From Oscillibacter sp. (GTDB lineage Bacteria; Bacillota; Clostridia; Oscillospirales; Oscillospiraceae), in assembly GCA_003539495.1 (NCBI GenBank), contig DPPB01000029.1, positions 1 to 64,000 of the forward strand: a stretch of 64,000 bases of DNA, in the 5' to 3' direction. Made by a program: the position numbers and the translations under genes. How positions within the stretch are numbered: the first letter of the stretch is position 1; the number at the start of each line of letters is the position of its first letter. The notes under the pieces were generated by a model. The model was not told the origin of the DNA, made no database searches, and saw nothing but the letters and a program-made list of their open reading frames with translations. This document shows positions 1-8,751 of the stretch, in pieces.

Positions 1-136
1 TAACTTTTAGGGGTCACTTCAAAGCTGGGAGCCGCCTGCTTTACTGTCTAAATCTGGTTGACAGATGCTGACTTTATGGCTTTCAAAAATACTGTCCTAT
101 CGATAAACGGCAGAGTGCGCCTGTTTCCTTGATTTG

Positions 137-691
137 TCAGGAGGCAGGGGGCTGCTGGGAGGGGGAGATGGCCTCCGCCGGAGGCGCATTGGTGTGGGCT
201 GCATCGGGAGAAGCGTTCTCTATCGGGGCAGCGGGCTCTGCCGCTGCGTGCATTTCTCCTGCAGTGGCGGAAACCAGAGTGGACATGGCTTCTGCCCGTC
301 CGGCTTCATAGGCATCGGCTTTGGCCTTTTCCATCTCCTGACGGCGGGCATTTTCGGCCCGGATGGCTTCCTTTTGCTCCGAGCGGCGGGCGGAGAACCG
401 AAGGAATGCCCGGAGGCTCAGATAAATCAGCAGCGCGGCCATCAAGGCCAGCCCGATCCAGCCGGGAATGCGGATGTGCCAAAAGTCACGCACAGCGAAG
501 TGCTCACGCACCAGACCCTGGTAGTACAGCACCACGCCCAAAGCGATGCAGACCAGGCCGCCGATGAGAGACAATACAGCCCGAAACTTGGCCCTACCCT
601 TGCAGATAAAGAATCGGATCACCAAGGCAATAGCCAGCAGAAACAGCGCCGGAGATTGGCAGCACAGAATGTATCCGAAAGTGTGATTCAT
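137..691 (-). CDS. Hypothetical three-helix membrane protein
   Basis: A 184-residue protein of unknown function. The first 100 residues hold three hydrophobic segments (about 8-28, 36-56 and 78-96), followed by a charged, helix-prone stretch rich in Arg, Glu and Lys (about 97-135) and a low-complexity Ala/Pro tail. This fits a small inner-membrane protein with a cytoplasmic coiled-coil tail. It starts 15 bases after the stop of the dihydropyrimidinase gene, so the two are probably co-transcribed, but no shared role can be read from the sequence. I recognise no family. Confidence 0.6.
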   Translation of the reverse strand: MNHTFGYILCCQSPALFLLAIALVIRFFICKGRAKFRAVLSLIGGLVCIALGVVLYYQGLVREHFAVRDFWHIRIPGWIGLALMAALLIYLSLRAFLRFSARRSEQKEAIRAENARRQEMEKAKADAYEAGRAEAMSTLVSATAGEMHAAAEPAAPIENASPDAAHTNAPPAEAISPSQQPPAS

Positions 692-706
692 ATGACGCTC
701 CTATTC

Positions 707-2080
707 TCACAGGGCGCTCTTGCCCCGGACGATGTACTGGCCCTCCTGCTCACCGATGACATGGCCGTTTTCCACCATGAGCTTGCCCCGCAGCCACACC
801 TGACTCACGGAGCCGTGGGTCACGAAGCCCTCATAGGGGGTATAGCCGGCACGGCTGACCATGTCCTCAGCGCGGAGAATGTGATCGGCCTGAGGATCAT
901 AGACCACGATGTCCGCATCTGCGCCGGGGGCGATGACGCCCTTCCGGGGGAACATACCATAGAGCTTGGCAGGATTTTCCGACAGGACCTTACACATGGT
1001 GGCCAGGGAGATTTTCCGGGTAGTTACGCCGAAGGAGTACACCAGCTCACCCCGGGCCTCCACCCCGGGCAGGCCCCCGGGGATATTGGTAAAGTCGCCC
1101 CGGCCGGCGTCCTTCTGCGCCAGGGTAAAGGCACAGTGGTCCGTGGAGATGGTCTGGATGTCGCCCTTACGCAGGCCGGCCCACAGGGCCCGGCAATCCT
1201 CCGGCTTGCGGAGGGGGGGCGCGCAGACATAGCGGGCGGCCTGGGAAAAGTCCTCATTATAATATACGCTGTCATCCAGCACCAGGTACTGGGGGCAGGT
1301 TTCCACATACACCTTCTGCCCCCGGCGCCGGGCGGCGGTGACCTCCGCCAAGGTGGCGGCATTGGTCAGGTGGACGATGACCACGGGAATGTCCACTGCC
1401 TGAGCGATGCGCAGAAGGCGGCTCACGGCCTCGGCCTCCAGAAAGTCGGGCCGGGTCTCCGGATGGGAGGAAACGCCCATCTCCCCGGCGGCCTTTTTCT
1501 CCTCGATGAGGGCGTTGATGACGCCGCTGTTTTCGCAGTGGACGCCGCAGATGCCACCCTTTTCCTTCAGCTTTTTCAGGGCCTTGTACATGGCCTCGTC
1601 CCCGATCATCATGGCCGGGTAGGTCATGTACATCTTGAAGGAGGAGATGCCGGCGGCGTACATGTCGTCGATCTCCTTTTCAATCTCCGCGTTCCAATCG
1701 TCAATGGTCATATGGAAGCCGTAGTCGCACCAGCACTTGCCGTCGGCCTTCCTGTGCCACAGATCCAGGCCGTGGTGGAGAGATTCGCCCTTGTTGGGGC
1801 AGGCAAAATCCACAATGGTGGTGGTGCCGCCCCGGATGGCAGACTTGGTGCCGCTGTCAAAGTCATCAGCGGTGGTGGTGTTGCACACGTCCAGATCAAA
1901 GTGGGTGTGGGCATCGATAAACCCGGGCATGAGCAGCTTGCCGGTGACATCAATGGCCCGGGCCAGAGGGTCGGAGAGATTGCGGCCCACCCGGAGAATT
2001 TTCTCATTTTCCACCAGCACGTCGGCCCGGCGGGTGCCCCTGCCGGAGACTACGGTGCCGTTTTTGAACAGATATTTCAT
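707..2080 (-). CDS. hydA: Dihydropyrimidinase / D-hydantoinase
   Basis: Cyclic amidohydrolase of 457 residues that opens dihydropyrimidine or hydantoin rings, normally in reductive pyrimidine breakdown. The metal-binding HxH lies at H58/H60 in GFIDAHTHFD. The Lys expected to be carboxylated is in SSFKMYMTYP (about 150). Further ligand His residues are in GVHCEN and VIVHLTN, and the catalytic Asp is in STDHCAFT. Length matches the family. Relatives such as allantoinase and phenylhydantoinase share this fold, so the exact substrate is inferred. No other pyrimidine-degradation gene is adjacent. A minus-strand promoter lies 82 bases upstream. Confidence 0.9.
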   Translation of the reverse strand: MKYLFKNGTVVSGRGTRRADVLVENEKILRVGRNLSDPLARAIDVTGKLLMPGFIDAHTHFDLDVCNTTTADDFDSGTKSAIRGGTTTIVDFACPNKGESLHHGLDLWHRKADGKCWCDYGFHMTIDDWNAEIEKEIDDMYAAGISSFKMYMTYPAMMIGDEAMYKALKKLKEKGGICGVHCENSGVINALIEEKKAAGEMGVSSHPETRPDFLEAEAVSRLLRIAQAVDIPVVIVHLTNAATLAEVTAARRRGQKVYVETCPQYLVLDDSVYYNEDFSQAARYVCAPPLRKPEDCRALWAGLRKGDIQTISTDHCAFTLAQKDAGRGDFTNIPGGLPGVEARGELVYSFGVTTRKISLATMCKVLSENPAKLYGMFPRKGVIAPGADADIVVYDPQADHILRAEDMVSRAGYTPYEGFVTHGSVSQVWLRGKLMVENGHVIGEQEGQYIVRGKSAL

Positions 2081-2161
2081 AGCAGTACCCCCTATTGAAA
2101 TGATGAGAAAAAAGTGAACGGTAAAAAGCGGAGGGACGGCGCCCCCGGTTATCTTGCAATC

Positions 2162-2189
2162 ATTATAGCATACCCGGGAAAAATGTCCA
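2162..2189 (-). promoter_or_regulatory. Sigma-A promoter for hydA
   Basis: On the minus strand TGGACA (2189-2184) and TATAAT (2167-2162) are separated by 16 bases. It points into the dihydropyrimidinase gene and is arranged back to back with the NUDIX promoter. Confidence 0.6.
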
Positions 2190-2195
2190 TAAAAA

Positions 2196-2224
2196 TTGAT
2201 AAAGGAAAGAAAATATGCTATACT
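2196..2224 (+). promoter_or_regulatory. Sigma-A promoter for the NUDIX gene
   Basis: TTGATA (2196-2201) and TATACT (2219-2224) with a 17-base spacer. An ATG at 2215 overlaps this promoter, which argues that translation starts at 2248 instead. Confidence 0.65.
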
Positions 2225-2247
2225 GCGAAAAAATGGAGGGATGTATC

Positions 2248-2799
2248 ATGCTGGATCTGACGGAAAAAACCCTGCAAAGCCACGAGGTTTATAGAGGACG
2301 CATCATCCGGGTGCGCAACGATGAGGTGCTACTGCCAAACGGTGAGCATGGATGGCGGGAGGTGGTGGATCACCCCGGCGGCGTGGGAATTTTGGCCTTT
2401 GACGATCAGGGCCGGGTGGCCCTGGTGCGGCAGTTCCGCTATGCTGTGGGCCAGCACCTGTGGGAGATCCCTGCGGGAAAGCGGGAGAAGGGAGAAAATC
2501 CCTTTGTGACGGCGCAGAGAGAGCTGAACGAGGAGGTGGGCGCCGCAGCGGCCCGATGGACGGAGTTGGGGAGCATCATCGCCTCCCCCGGCTGCTACGC
2601 CGAGGTGCTGTACCTATACATGGCGGAGGGGCTGACCTTCTCCCGACAGCACCTGGATGAGGATGAGTTTTTAGAGGTGCGATTTTTCCCATTTGCGGAA
2701 GCGGTGGAAAAGTGCATGAGTGGGGAGATACGGGACGGAAAGACCGTGACGGCTGTGCTGAAGGCCAGGCTCCTGCAAGAAAAGACTTGCACTTTATGA
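2248..2799 (+). CDS. NUDIX hydrolase, ADP-ribose pyrophosphatase type
   Basis: Cytoplasmic hydrolase of nucleoside diphosphate derivatives, most like bacterial ADP-ribose pyrophosphatases. The full Nudix box (G-x5-E-x7-REUxEExGU) is present as GKREKGE followed by RELNEEVGA, about residues 78-98. I chose ATG 2248 because GGAGGG sits 7 bases upstream and the longer start at 2215 falls in the promoter. This gives 183 residues, normal for the family. It probably heads a short plus-strand unit with the small membrane protein and GNAT genes. Confidence 0.88.
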   Translation: MLDLTEKTLQSHEVYRGRIIRVRNDEVLLPNGEHGWREVVDHPGGVGILAFDDQGRVALVRQFRYAVGQHLWEIPAGKREKGENPFVTAQRELNEEVGAAAARWTELGSIIASPGCYAEVLYLYMAEGLTFSRQHLDEDEFLEVRFFPFAEAVEKCMSGEIRDGKTVTAVLKARLLQEKTCTL

Positions 2800-2853
2800 G
2801 GTTTTCCGATACACTGAAGAAAATGACGGTGGAAGGCCGGGAGGAGAATGCAT

Positions 2854-3123
2854 ATGAGTAAATTGCAGAAGATTGCTGTGGTGTTCTTGCTGATTGCCGT
2901 GGTCACGGGAATCCTGCACAAAACGGGGGTATTCTATGTGCCGGGATTGACGGCACTGACCCTGTGCGTAGCCATGTGTGCGGAAGGATCGGACATGCTC
3001 AAGGGCACGGGAAAAAAGAAGAATACCTCCCGGCGGGTGGCTGCCATTCTGGTGCTGGCCTTTGGCCTGCTAAACCTGGTGGTGGGTGGATTTGAGATCT
3101 ATGACTATGTAATTCGGCTGTGA
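2854..3123 (+). CDS. Small two-helix membrane protein
   Basis: An 89-residue protein of unknown function with hydrophobic segments at about 6-40 and 58-85 separated by a Lys/Arg-rich loop. The ATG at 2854 is preferred over 2848 because GGGAGGAG lies at a good distance. It follows the NUDIX gene by about 50 bases and precedes a GNAT gene, so it may be co-transcribed. No family recognised. Confidence 0.6.
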   Translation: MSKLQKIAVVFLLIAVVTGILHKTGVFYVPGLTALTLCVAMCAEGSDMLKGTGKKKNTSRRVAAILVLAFGLLNLVVGGFEIYDYVIRL

Positions 3124-3197
3124 AAAAAGAATGAGGAGGTGCAGCGGGGGCTGCAGCTCCCTTTTATGACAAAAAACAGAAGCATGGAGAGGAAACA

Positions 3198-3725
3198 ATG
3201 AAGGGAACCATCCGAAGGGCACAGGAGAAGGATCTGGCGGCTGTAGAGAGGATCTATGACGCCATCCATACAGAGGAAGAAGCAGGGCGGGCCTGCATCG
3301 GATGGGAACGGGAGGTCTATCCTACCCGGCGGACGGCGGAGGACGCCCTGGTGCGGGACGATTTGTTTGTGGAGGAGGCAGAGGGACGTATCGTAGGCAC
3401 AGCCATTATCAATCGGGTGCAGGTGGACGCATATGCGGAGGTCAAATGGCTGTATCCGGCATTGGATGAGCAGGTGATGGTGCTGCACACGCTGGTCATT
3501 GACCCGGACGAAAAGGGAAAAGGATACGGACGGGAATTTGTGGCGTTTTACGAGGAGTATGCGTCCCGGAGCGGCTGTACCTGCCTGCGCATGGACACCA
3601 ACGCCCGAAATGAGGGAGCCCGGCGGCTGTATAGGCACTTGGGATACCGAGAGGCGGGGATCGTGCCCTGCGTGTTCAACGGACTTGCTGGAGTTGAACT
3701 GGTGATGCTGGAGAAGAAACTATAA
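3198..3725 (+). CDS. GNAT family N-acetyltransferase
   Basis: Acetyl-CoA-dependent acetyltransferase of 175 residues. The GNAT core shows the beta-4 strand HTLVIDPDEKGKGYG, whose KGKGYG is the R/QxxGxG/A pyrophosphate loop (about residues 97-108). It is followed by the helix REFVAFYEEYA and the terminal segment RMDTNARNEGARRLYRHLGY, which is typical of the family. The acceptor substrate cannot be told. RBS GAGAGGAAAC precedes ATG 3198. A strong terminator follows, closing the 2248-3725 unit. Confidence 0.88.
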   Translation: MKGTIRRAQEKDLAAVERIYDAIHTEEEAGRACIGWEREVYPTRRTAEDALVRDDLFVEEAEGRIVGTAIINRVQVDAYAEVKWLYPALDEQVMVLHTLVIDPDEKGKGYGREFVAFYEEYASRSGCTCLRMDTNARNEGARRLYRHLGYREAGIVPCVFNGLAGVELVMLEKKL

Positions 3726-3761
3726 ACACCGAAAAAGAGAAAACAGATACACGGAACATAA

Positions 3762-3801
3762 AGCGCATACACGAAATTCATTTCGCGTATGCGCTATTTT
3801 T
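3762..3801 (+). terminator. Intrinsic terminator after the GNAT gene
   Basis: AGCGCATAC (3762-3770) pairs with GTATGCGCT (3787-3795), with an inner AAAT/ATTT pairing, followed by ATTTTTC. Confidence 0.75.
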
Positions 3802-3891
3802 CACACAAGAAACGCAAAAACAACAATGTGGTGCGCAATATGTATAGAAAAGAATGGAGTGGCCTGAAGCACAGGCGGTGCGGAAAGCGCA

Positions 3892-3961
3892 AAAGCGGCT
3901 TCGCCGGATTCGGCGAGGTCGCTTTCTTTTCTTGTATGACATGCCCGCACAAGCGGGATGT
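3892..3961 (+). other. Two hairpins upstream of the tautomerase gene
   Basis: The first hairpin pairs AAAGCG and TCGCCG (3892-3906) with CGGCGA and CGCTTT (3911-3925), followed by CTTTTCTT, and looks like a terminator or attenuator. The second (3937-3961) pairs GACATGCCCGC with GCGGGATGTC, one base bulged, and ends 11 bases before the tautomerase RBS. Together they could form a leader that controls the next gene. No riboswitch class recognised. Confidence 0.4.
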
Positions 3962-3986
3962 CAATAGATATAAGGAGGATCAGAAT

Positions 3987-4349
3987 ATGCCTATCATTCA
4001 TGTGAGCGAAACAGGAAAGCAGGACACCCAGAAAAAGCGGGACTTTATGGAGTTTGCCGCCAACAGCATCTGCAGCCACACCAACACGCTGCCAAAGAAC
4101 ATCTATGTGTATTTCCATGAAATGGAGCCGGAAAACGTGCGAAAGACGGCTCCCACGGCGCTCATAAATTGGACCATGATACCGGATCGCACCAATGAGG
4201 CCAAAAAGGCCATTATGGGCGAGTTAACCGATGAGTTGGCCAAGCTTACCGGGGAGAATAGAAGCGAAACCGCAATCATCTTCAACGACATCCCCCTTCC
4301 GAATGCCATGCTGGGAGGAATCACCCGGGCAGACAACTACAACTGGTAA
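3987..4349 (+). CDS. Tautomerase superfamily protein
   Basis: A 120-residue member of the 4-oxalocrotonate tautomerase / MIF superfamily. The protein begins MPIIHVSE, so removal of Met would expose the catalytic N-terminal Pro. The pattern of two beta-alpha-beta units, with KNIYVYFHEM in the first half, matches longer tautomerases of the PptA/DmpI kind. It starts at ATG 3987 after AAGGAGGAT. The substrate is unknown. The phage cluster begins just downstream, so this is the last clearly chromosomal gene on the left side. Confidence 0.75.
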   Translation: MPIIHVSETGKQDTQKKRDFMEFAANSICSHTNTLPKNIYVYFHEMEPENVRKTAPTALINWTMIPDRTNEAKKAIMGELTDELAKLTGENRSETAIIFNDIPLPNAMLGGITRADNYNW

Positions 4350-4360
4350 ACAAACGCAGA

Positions 4361-4622
4361 CAATCCCCTTCCGCTTTGGCGGAGGGGGGATTGAGGCTGT
4401 CGAAAATTCCTTGGGAATTTTCCGACAAATGGCCCCAAGTCTGCTGCGAGCATAATTTCGGCGCAAAGCGCCGAAATTCCGCACTGGCAGCCTGTGCGGT
4501 ATTTTCTCTCACGCACAGGTCGCGAGAGAAAATGATCTCAATTTTTCGCGTCTGTGGACGCGAACTCTGCGAGGCTTTTCTGACACGATGGATCCCCTTC
4601 CGCTTAGACGGAGGGGGATCTT
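4361..4622 (+). repeat. Hairpin-rich non-coding repeat, long form
   Basis: No gene here. Five inverted repeats follow each other: 4361-4393 (CAATCCCC..GGGGATTG), 4399-4426 (near-perfect pairing round TTGG), 4454-4478 (AATTTCGGCGC with GCGCCGAAATT, 3-base loop), 4501-4533 (ATTTTCTCTC with GAGAGAAAAT) and about 4592-4622 (GATCCCC..GGGGATC). A shorter inverted copy of its two ends lies at 9030-9120, so this is a dispersed repeat, possibly a structured RNA. It sits at the left edge of the phage cluster. Confidence 0.6.
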
Positions 4623-4725
4623 TGCATACAGGGAAATGGGACGGTTGCGGAGAAATGGGCAACAAAAAGGCAAGGTTTGCCGGAGAAACGGGGAGAGATA
4701 GAAAAACAAAAGGAGGTTTTTTCAC

Positions 4726-4890
4726 ATGGAGGAAAAGGAATGGGTGCGCTGCGGCCGCTGCGACGGAGAAATCTATGAGGGCACGGAATACTATCAAATC
4801 AACGGCGAGTGCGTATGCAGAGAGTGCCTGGAGGAGTTTGCAGGACACTGGTTTGCGCCCTTTCGGCTAATCGCCGGGGAGGAGCTATGA
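4726..4890 (+). CDS. Small zinc-ribbon phage protein
   Basis: A 54-residue protein with two Cys pairs, CGRC near residues 9-12 and CVCREC near 29-34. These fit a single zinc-binding knuckle in a reading frame that starts MEEKEWVRCGRC. The ATG at 4726 follows a strong AGGAGG at 4711. The stop overlaps the terminase small subunit start as ATGA, so the two are translationally coupled. Such small proteins are common just before terminase genes in Firmicute prophages; the function is unknown. Confidence 0.65.
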   Translation: MEEKEWVRCGRCDGEIYEGTEYYQINGECVCRECLEEFAGHWFAPFRLIAGEEL

Positions 4891-5258
4891 AGGGAAAGGG
4901 AGAGAGCTTTTGGCAGGAGGTGCGCCGGGCCTATGAAAACGGAGAGGGCAGCTATCAGACCCTGGCGGATCGATTTGGCGTGAGTCGGGGGGCCATGGCG
5001 AGCCACGGCAGGATCGAGGGCTGGAACAGAAAAAAACAGGAGAGTACGGATCTGCAGGAGATGACGGGAAAGCTTTCCCGGGCAGCCATGCGGGAGATTG
5101 GACGGCTGGAGGAGGGCGAGGCCGATGTGAAGACTATCCGGGAGCTGACGGCACTGTTGAAGGAGCTGAACCAGCTGATGAAAAGCGCCGCCGAGGAAAA
5201 CGGGGAGAGCACCGTGCGGGTGCAGTGGGAGGAGGACACGGAGCAGTGGAGCGAGTAG
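4887..5258 (+). CDS. Phage terminase small subunit
   Basis: A 123-residue DNA-recognition subunit of the packaging motor. An N-terminal helix-turn-helix is visible as YQTLADRFGVSRGAMASHGR (about residues 24-43), as in small terminases that bind the packaging site. The C-terminal half is helical and acidic, fitting oligomerisation and contact with the large subunit. Its ATG overlaps the previous stop (ATGA), and its end overlaps the large-subunit start. Position directly before the large subunit supports the call. Confidence 0.8.
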   Translation: MKGKGESFWQEVRRAYENGEGSYQTLADRFGVSRGAMASHGRIEGWNRKKQESTDLQEMTGKLSRAAMREIGRLEEGEADVKTIRELTALLKELNQLMKSAAEENGESTVRVQWEEDTEQWSE

Positions 5259-6610
5259 AGATGTTGCACCTGTCGCCGCCCAATGAGAAGCAGAAGCTGT
5301 TTTTGCAGTGCAGGAAAAAATACATTGCCTTCGGCGGCGCACGGGGCGGCGGAAAAAGCTGGGCTGTGCGCACCAAGGCGAAGCTTATGGCTCTGCGCTA
5401 TCCGGGGATACGGATGCTGCTGGTGCGGCGAACCTATCAGGAGCTGGAAAACAACCACATCCGATTCCTACGGCGGGAGCTGGCGGGGATCGCCGGCTAC
5501 AGGGCTACGGCCAGACAGTTTGTATTTGCCAACGGCAGCGTGCTGGATTTTGGCTACTGCGCCTGCGACGGGGATCTGGACCGATACCAGGGGGCGGAGT
5601 ATGACGTGGTCTTTTTAGACGAGGCCACCCAGCTGCGGGAGGAGTGGATGCGGCAATTTGCGGCGTGCGTGCGAGGGGTGAACGACTTTCCCAAGCGGAT
5701 TTACTACACCTGTAACCCCGGTGGGCCGGGACACGGATACATTAAGAGACTGTTTATCGACAAACGCTATCTGCCGGGGGAAAATCCGGAGGACTATGAG
5801 TTTATTCCCGCCCGAGTGACGGACAACCGGGCGCTGCTGAAAAAACAGCCGGAGTATCTGCAGCAGCTGCAGGCACTGCCGGACAAGCTCCGGGCGGCCT
5901 GGCTGGAGGGAAAGTGGGACATCTTTCAGGGACAGTTTTTCCAGGAGTTTACAGACGACCCGGAGCATTATCGCGACAGGAGGTTTACCCATGTTATCGA
6001 ACCGTTTGACATCCCCAGAGAATGGAAGATCTATCGCAGCTACGATTTCGGTTACGCCAAGCCCTTCTCCTGCGGCTGGTGGGCGGTGGATTTTGACGGA
6101 TGTATTTACCGGATTTTAGAGCTGTACGGCTGCACGGAGAACCCCGATGAAGGGGTGCGGTGGGCCCCGGAGAAGCAATTTGCCAAGATACGGGAGATCG
6201 AACAGACCCACCCGTGGCTGAAGGGGCGGACCATTGACGGAGTGGCCGATCCGGCAATTTGGGATACCAGCCGGGGAGAAAGCATCTATGAGACGGCCCT
6301 GCGGCACAGGATCTACTTCACAAGGGGCGATAACCGACGCATCCCGGGATGGATGCAGATGCACTACCGGATGACCTTTGACCAGGAGGGATATCCGCAG
6401 ATGTATGTATTCAAGAGCTGCAGGGCGTTTATCCGGACAATACCGGAGCTGCGATTTTCGGACACAGAGCCGGAGGACCTGGATACCCGGCAGGAGGATC
6501 ACGCAGCGGACGAGAGCCGGTATTTCTGCATGTCGCGGCCCATTCGGCCGGTGCGCCGGGGTGAGGAGCTGGCGCTGGGGGATGATCCGCTGAATATGAG
6601 GAAGAAATGA
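5246..6610 (+). CDS. Phage terminase large subunit
   Basis: ATPase and nuclease that packages DNA into the prohead. The Walker A motif GGARGGGKS is near residues 30-38 and Walker B VVFLDEA near 120. An adenine-binding Gln-rich start (NEKQKLF) precedes them. The C-terminal half has acidic residues of the nuclease fold, such as YDFGYAKPFS and DGVADPAIWD. I chose GTG 5246 because AGGAGG ends 10 bases upstream; GTG 5225 and ATG 5261 are alternatives in the same frame. At about 454 residues it is full length. Portal follows after a repeat-filled gap. Confidence 0.9.
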   Translation: MERVEMLHLSPPNEKQKLFLQCRKKYIAFGGARGGGKSWAVRTKAKLMALRYPGIRMLLVRRTYQELENNHIRFLRRELAGIAGYRATARQFVFANGSVLDFGYCACDGDLDRYQGAEYDVVFLDEATQLREEWMRQFAACVRGVNDFPKRIYYTCNPGGPGHGYIKRLFIDKRYLPGENPEDYEFIPARVTDNRALLKKQPEYLQQLQALPDKLRAAWLEGKWDIFQGQFFQEFTDDPEHYRDRRFTHVIEPFDIPREWKIYRSYDFGYAKPFSCGWWAVDFDGCIYRILELYGCTENPDEGVRWAPEKQFAKIREIEQTHPWLKGRTIDGVADPAIWDTSRGESIYETALRHRIYFTRGDNRRIPGWMQMHYRMTFDQEGYPQMYVFKSCRAFIRTIPELRFSDTEPEDLDTRQEDHAADESRYFCMSRPIRPVRRGEELALGDDPLNMRKK

Positions 6611-6858
6611 GAGCTTTGGGACGGGGCGCGGATTGCCATGGCCAGCGTGCGCGCTGACCTCACAATGACAGGTTACAGGGGGCGGAGAATTGGCGGCGGG
6701 CTGAGGGCAGCCCGCCCTACCCATATTGGAGGGATGCCGCAACAGGCGAGACGCAAAATTTTTTTATTTTTGGCATTGTTGCATGGAGAAGGGCAACAGG
6801 GAGGGCAACGGAGCGGAGGCGGGAGGACACAGGTGAGAACGATAAGGAGGGTTACGGC
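6611..6858. repeat. Repeat-derived gap between terminase and portal genes
   Basis: No gene. It contains a diverged copy of the CAATGAC-type repeat (GCGGATTGCC..CACAATGACAG, 6629-6670) and an inverted GCGGGCTGAGGGCAGCCCGC (6698-6717) followed by CCTAC. Similar blocks lie at 9779-10336 and 11561-11950. The portal RBS region (AAGGAGG) closes it. Confidence 0.5.
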
Positions 6859-8751
6859 ATGGAGCCTATGACTTTGCAGAAACCGAAGATCGGTGCGGAG
6901 GAGGTGCGCCGGGCGGCGCAGATCCTGAAGAAATACAAGCAGGGAAAGGCACACCTGGAGAGCCGCATCATCGACAACGAGCAGTTTTGGAAAATGCGGC
7001 ACTGGCAGCAGATGGAGAAAAACGGGCAGGGGGGCAATCCCGGCGATCCGCAGCCGGCCAGCGCATGGCTGGTGAACTGCATCCTGTCCAAGCACGCGGA
7101 CGCCATGGATTGCTATCCGGAGCCCACGGTGCTGCCCCGAGAGGAGGGAGACCGGGCGGAGGCCTCCAAGCTGACGAAAATTCTGCCGGTGGTACTGAAG
7201 CAGAATCAGTTCAAACGGACCTATTCAGATGCCTGGTGGTACAAGCTGAAAAGCGGGTGCGCCGCCTATGGCGTTTTCTGGGATGCGGGAAAGCTGGGGG
7301 GATTGGGGGATATTTCCATCTGCAGAATGGACCTGCTGAACCTGTTTTGGGAGCCGGGGGTCCGGGACATCCAGGACTCGGAAAATTTCTTTTCCACGGA
7401 GCTTGTCAGCAATGCACAGCTTTTGCGCAGCTATCCGCAGCTGGAGGGAAAGCTGGGCGGCGGAAGCTTCACGGTGAGCCGATTCCTCTATGATGACACG
7501 GTGGATACCTCTGACAAGTCTCTGGTAGTGGATTGGTACTACCACACCATGGACGGAGGAAGAAAGGTGCTGCAGTACTGTAAATTCGTGGGGGAGACGG
7601 TGCTCTACGCTACGGAAAACGATTGGCAGACACCTGTGGAGCAGAGAGAGATCGGTGTGGACGAGAATGGTGAGCCAATCCTGGAGGAGGTGCCGGTGGG
7701 CCTGCCTATGTGCAGGAGGGGCTGGTATGACCACGGGAAATATCCATTTGTATTTGATGTGCTGTTTCCTGAGGAGGGGACACCCTGCGGGTACGGATAT
7801 ATCGATCTGTGCAAGTCACCTCAAAAGCAGATAGACCTCATGAGTCAGGCCATTCTCAAGAACACCCTGGCGGCGGCGACACCGAGGTTTTTCATCCGGG
7901 CAGACGGCGCGGTGAATGAAAGCGAGTACGCCGATTGGACTAAGCCCTTTGTTCACACCAACGGAAATCTTGGAAGCGACTCCATCGCACCCATCCACAC
8001 GGCGGGGCTGGACAGCGTGTATGTGGCCATCCTGCAGAGCAAGATCGCCGAAATGAAGGAGACGGCGGGCAACCGGGATGTGGCCAACGGCGGCACAGCC
8101 TCCGGCGTAACGGCGGCTACAGCCATTGCGGCATTGCAGGAGGCCGGCGGAAAGCTTTCCCGGAATATGATCGATGACGGGTACGAGGCGTTTTCCGACG
8201 TGGTGACGCTGTGCATCGAGCTGATCCGGCAGTTTTATGGGCTGCCCAGACAGTTTAGGCTGCTGGGGGGCGAATTTGCCAGCTACGACAATGCAGGGTT
8301 ACAGCCGGTGGCCATGAGCGACGGTGTGGAGACCTCCTACCGGGTGCCGGTGTTTGACCTGGAGATTTCCGCCCAGCAGGAAAACCCATATAAGACCATG
8401 GAGTACAATCAGCTTGCCCTGCAGCTGTTCCAGATGGGGTTCTTCCGGGAGGACATGGCTCCGCAGGCCTTGCGGTGCCTGGAGCTGATGGACTTTAAGA
8501 ACAAGGACTTAGTGATGACTATGATCCGGAACGGGCAGACCCAGCAGATGGAAATCCAGCAGCTGCGTCAGAGGCTGATGCAGGCGGCGGCTGTGGTGGA
8601 CCAGGTGAAAGGGACGCATCTGGCCCAGCAGCTGGCCCAGGAGTATGCCGCGGCACAGAAAAACGCCAAGGGCGACGCCTGGCAGGCCGGAAAGCTCAGC
8701 TCCGTGGAGCGCACCAGGCGCAGCACCCGGGAGGCGGTGCGGCCCAGATGA
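6859..8751 (+). CDS. Phage portal protein
   Basis: A 630-residue portal, the ring at the capsid vertex through which DNA passes. Evidence is position (between terminase and protease/scaffold), length, and the overall pattern: a charged N-terminal helix, a central region with GVTAATAIAALQEAGGKLSR typical of the portal stem and crown, and a Gln-rich helical C-terminus (QQMEIQQLRQRLMQAA). The large size and the partner N4-gp56-type capsid point to a podovirus-type portal. The start ATG 6859 follows AAGGAGGGTTACGGC. The last four bases overlap the protease gene as ATGA. Confidence 0.85.
   Translation: MEPMTLQKPKIGAEEVRRAAQILKKYKQGKAHLESRIIDNEQFWKMRHWQQMEKNGQGGNPGDPQPASAWLVNCILSKHADAMDCYPEPTVLPREEGDRAEASKLTKILPVVLKQNQFKRTYSDAWWYKLKSGCAAYGVFWDAGKLGGLGDISICRMDLLNLFWEPGVRDIQDSENFFSTELVSNAQLLRSYPQLEGKLGGGSFTVSRFLYDDTVDTSDKSLVVDWYYHTMDGGRKVLQYCKFVGETVLYATENDWQTPVEQREIGVDENGEPILEEVPVGLPMCRRGWYDHGKYPFVFDVLFPEEGTPCGYGYIDLCKSPQKQIDLMSQAILKNTLAAATPRFFIRADGAVNESEYADWTKPFVHTNGNLGSDSIAPIHTAGLDSVYVAILQSKIAEMKETAGNRDVANGGTASGVTAATAIAALQEAGGKLSRNMIDDGYEAFSDVVTLCIELIRQFYGLPRQFRLLGGEFASYDNAGLQPVAMSDGVETSYRVPVFDLEISAQQENPYKTMEYNQLALQLFQMGFFREDMAPQALRCLELMDFKNKDLVMTMIRNGQTQQMEIQQLRQRLMQAAAVVDQVKGTHLAQQLAQEYAAAQKNAKGDAWQAGKLSSVERTRRSTREAVRPR

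Noticed and set aside
134..2098. Long plus-strand open frame (654 codons) opposite hydA
   Set aside because: It mirrors the codon pattern of the dihydropyrimidinase gene, has low-complexity His/Gly/Ala content and no RBS or domain.
2215..2247. Longer start for the NUDIX protein
   Set aside because: The ATG at 2215 overlaps the promoter spacer and -10 region; ATG 2248 has a proper RBS.
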